The notes below the pieces were generated by a model that saw only the letters and a list, made by a program, of their open reading frames with translations, was not told the DNA's origin and did no database searches. The position numbers and the translations under genes are program-made. Of a stretch of 34,801 bases of DNA, positions 33,357 to 34,801 are shown piece by piece. The number at the start of each line of letters is the position of its first letter. The first letter of the stretch is position 1. The stretch is from Terriglobia bacterium. Its GTDB lineage: Bacteria; Acidobacteriota; Terriglobia; Terriglobales; Acidobacteriaceae. Where the stretch lies: the NCBI GenBank assembly GCA_020073645.1, contig JAIQET010000047.1:1-34801 (forward strand). The letters are read 5' to 3'.

Positions 33357-33518
33357 ATGACAACGAATGTCATTCCGAGGGAAATTTATTTCCCACGGGA
33401 TACCAAACCCGAAGCCGTCCTGCGTGGCAAGTTCATGGAAATGCGCGGGAGGGGCGGCACGCCAGTTGCTGAGATACAGGCAGGGTGCGGCACAAGCCGC
33501 CCCAAAAGTAACCGGTAG
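33357..33518 (+). CDS. possible 53-residue small protein (weak)
   Basis: An ATG-initiated frame beginning MTTNVIPREIYFPRDTKPEA and containing GTPVAEIQAGCGTSRPKSNR at its end. The latter loosely suggests the first helices of a helix-turn-helix that stops early. Third-position GC is about 62%, lower than the clear genes here, and there is no convincing ribosome site. It could be a remnant of a larger gene. The rest of the 33274-33560 gap holds nothing I recognise. Confidence 0.2.
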   Translation: MTTNVIPREIYFPRDTKPEAVLRGKFMEMRGRGGTPVAEIQAGCGTSRPKSNR

Positions 33519-33642
33519 TAACCTAGCGGGGCTACTCCGTGGTAACCCCCGTGCTGGGATTTGACATCTGGTTCTTGCGGCTGTGCTTTACACTAATGCC
33601 CTGCTCAGGCGCCTGGGCGGGCTTCAGGAGTCACGCTACTTC

Positions 33643-34404
33643 GTGAATACGACGCAACAGAGAACGGTGCTTCCGTTATTTCTGCTGACCATTGTGCTGT
33701 CGGTTCCGGCCTTTGGCCTGCACGGATACGTGCCACCGCGGCACACGCACCGTACCACGACGCGCCGCGCTCACGTTCGCCGGCTGGCGTGGAATCCGAT
33801 GTTCCGTCCGTCGCGCGAATCTCTGCTGCGCCAGAACGAAGAGATTGACCGGCTTGACCTGCCGCGCATTCAGGATGATGACGAACTTGAGCAACTCAAG
33901 GCGAGCGCAGACTTGGTTCCCATTGTGCCCGGCACGATGCTGCGCTTCGACCCGCGGCTCGATCCCGACCGCCGCTACTGCCGTCCCTGGACGCGCGACT
34001 TCGTCAATGACCTGAGCGAAGATTATTACAAGGAATTCCACCAGCAGATCCAGGTGAATTCGGCGGTACGCACGGTGAAAGTGCAGAAAAAGCTTCGCCG
34101 TCACAACCGCAATGCCGCTCCCGCCGAAGGCGATCTGGCATCCTCACATCTGGCCGGCATCACGGTCGACATTCAGCGCCGGGGCATGACTCGCCAGCAG
34201 GTCAAGTGGATGGAGCAGTATCTGCTGCCGCTGAAAGACCTGGGCTTGATTGAACCCGAGGAAGAGCGCCGGCAGTGGGTGTTCCACATTATGGTGTCCG
34301 ACCGCTACACCGACTGGCGTGAATCCAAGATGCTGGCCGGGGAGCAGCCGGAACAGACCGACCAAACGCCCGAAATCCAGGAAGTCTCCAACCAGGAACA
34401 GTAG
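33643..34404 (+). CDS. secreted DUF5715 family protein (D,D-carboxypeptidase-like fold)
   Basis: A 253-residue exported protein. The signal peptide is residues 1-25 (VLPLFLLTIVLSVPAFG). The C-terminal domain has SSHLAGITVDI (S-x-H-x6-D) and WVFHIMVSD, the His/Asp and His positions that bind zinc in M15-type D-Ala-D-Ala carboxypeptidases, together with GMTRQQVKWMEQYLLPLKDL between them; this is the pattern of DUF5715. A murein-hydrolase role is inferred from the fold. GTG 33643 gives a clean signal peptide; its CAGGAG is 12 nt upstream, which is long. The frame is open back to 33583. TTGACA occurs at 33561-33566 but lacks a well-spaced -10. Confidence 0.8.
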   Translation: MNTTQQRTVLPLFLLTIVLSVPAFGLHGYVPPRHTHRTTTRRAHVRRLAWNPMFRPSRESLLRQNEEIDRLDLPRIQDDDELEQLKASADLVPIVPGTMLRFDPRLDPDRRYCRPWTRDFVNDLSEDYYKEFHQQIQVNSAVRTVKVQKKLRRHNRNAAPAEGDLASSHLAGITVDIQRRGMTRQQVKWMEQYLLPLKDLGLIEPEEERRQWVFHIMVSDRYTDWRESKMLAGEQPEQTDQTPEIQEVSNQEQ

Positions 34405-34571
34405 AACTCATCTCCTAACAAGCCAATGGCGATTTATCGCCAACCATCGTTTAGCGGCGAGCCTCGCTGAGGACTGGACGCATACCATTTGCATCGCGGC
34501 TTTTCGTTGTGGCGGGAACGGGCAAACCTCGAAATCGCCTAGGCCAGATTGAAGCATGCGGCCAGCCCGAC

Positions 34572-34801
34572 TCAGTGCGACCCGCCGCTCGCCTTCCAGT
34601 AGGCGGTCAGCGCGGCCCAGTCGTCGTGGCTCTGTTTCCAGGTGAGTGTTCTTGCATCCTGCCACCAATGCGGGCCTGAGAATTCTGAGTGCCGGTCCCT
34701 CTGGAGCACATGCGGTTTCAGCAATTTGACGCGGCTGGTCAGCGAATAGATTCCGGCGCCCTGATGACAGAAGACGCATTGCTTCAGAATTGGGGCGTAG
34801 T
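34572..34801 (-). CDS. C-terminal end of a CxxCH (cytochrome c-like) protein, truncated by window edge
   Basis: The minus strand is open from the window end to a TGA at 34574-34572, giving 75 residues with no start, so the gene continues outside. The visible part begins YAPILKQCVFCHQGAGIYSL, containing a CxxCH heme c motif, and continues with LLKPHVLQRDRHSEFSGPHW and TWKQSHDDWAALTAYWKASG before ending GSH. Composition and the absence of low-complexity sequence support a real gene. One covalent heme attached in the periplasm is the expected role; I do not recognise the specific family. It converges on the DUF5715 gene, with a short stem TGGCGA-TTTA-TCGCCA at 34427-34442 between them. Confidence 0.7.
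   Translation of the reverse strand, partial: YAPILKQCVFCHQGAGIYSLTSRVKLLKPHVLQRDRHSEFSGPHWWQDARTLTWKQSHDDWAALTAYWKASGGSH

Noticed and set aside
33561..33594. TTGACA followed by TACACT as a promoter for the DUF5715 gene
   Set aside because: The spacing is 22 bp, too long for a standard sigma-70 promoter; noted only in the gene entry.

Overview
The window (34.8 kb, GC-rich, strongly GC-biased third codon positions) looks like a chromosomal segment of a soil-type Acidobacteriota (Terriglobia-like) genome. This is inferred from the gene repertoire (stand-alone Clp_N protein with a membrane anchor, small coiled-coil/PilZ genes, HAF-repeat secreted protein, B-type SdhCAB) and from dispersed GC-rich palindromic repeats. 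No rRNA or other direct taxonomic marker is present. Most of the content is housekeeping. The one clear accessory insertion is a small islet at a tRNA gene.

Layout. 1-7.8 kb, plus strand: 3' part of mutS, a Clp_N membrane protein, nagZ-anmK (overlapping by 4 bp; peptidoglycan recycling), an orphan family 5 oligopeptide-binding lipoprotein, and a YmdB-type phosphodiesterase. 7.8-13.9 kb: a DUF2520 Rossmann protein (minus), a NUDIX hydrolase, a cold-shock protein with a good promoter, PolX, a membrane-anchored hypothetical, then on the minus strand a coiled-coil membrane protein followed by a DUF421 protein. 14-17.1 kb: a P-type copper ATPase with two YHS and two heavy-metal-binding modules, divergent from a small HMA-like protein that lacks CxxC.

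17.7-19.8 kb: tRNA-Arg(ACG), whose last 25 nt are repeated exactly 1.27 kb downstream. The interval between the copies is lower in GC and carries a single PD-(D/E)XK nuclease-like gene and no integrase. A hypothetical gene and tRNA-Arg(TCG) follow. 19.9-26.3 kb: a secreted galactose/glyoxal-oxidase-like enzyme (minus) divergent from a secreted six-repeat HAF protein, then a coiled-coil mini-protein, a REC-PilZ-PilZ protein, a frameshifted small membrane gene and a tandem universal stress protein. 26.3-34.8 kb: a large GT-C-like membrane protein, rdgB, a PilZ protein (minus), sdhC-sdhA-sdhB with an opposite-strand 57-aa membrane-protein gene between sdhA and sdhB, a DUF5715 D,D-peptidase-like protein, and the C-terminal end of a CxxCH protein (minus).

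Cross-cutting signals. Three promoters (oxidase, universal stress protein, minus-strand PilZ) each carry a GTGA-N6-TCAC palindrome 22-23 nt upstream of a -10-like hexamer. This is the class II geometry of CRP/FNR-type activation and suggests a shared regulon. A bipartite palindromic repeat recurs in intergenic gaps; two copies end within 10 nt of a start codon and a related palindrome lies inside anmK.
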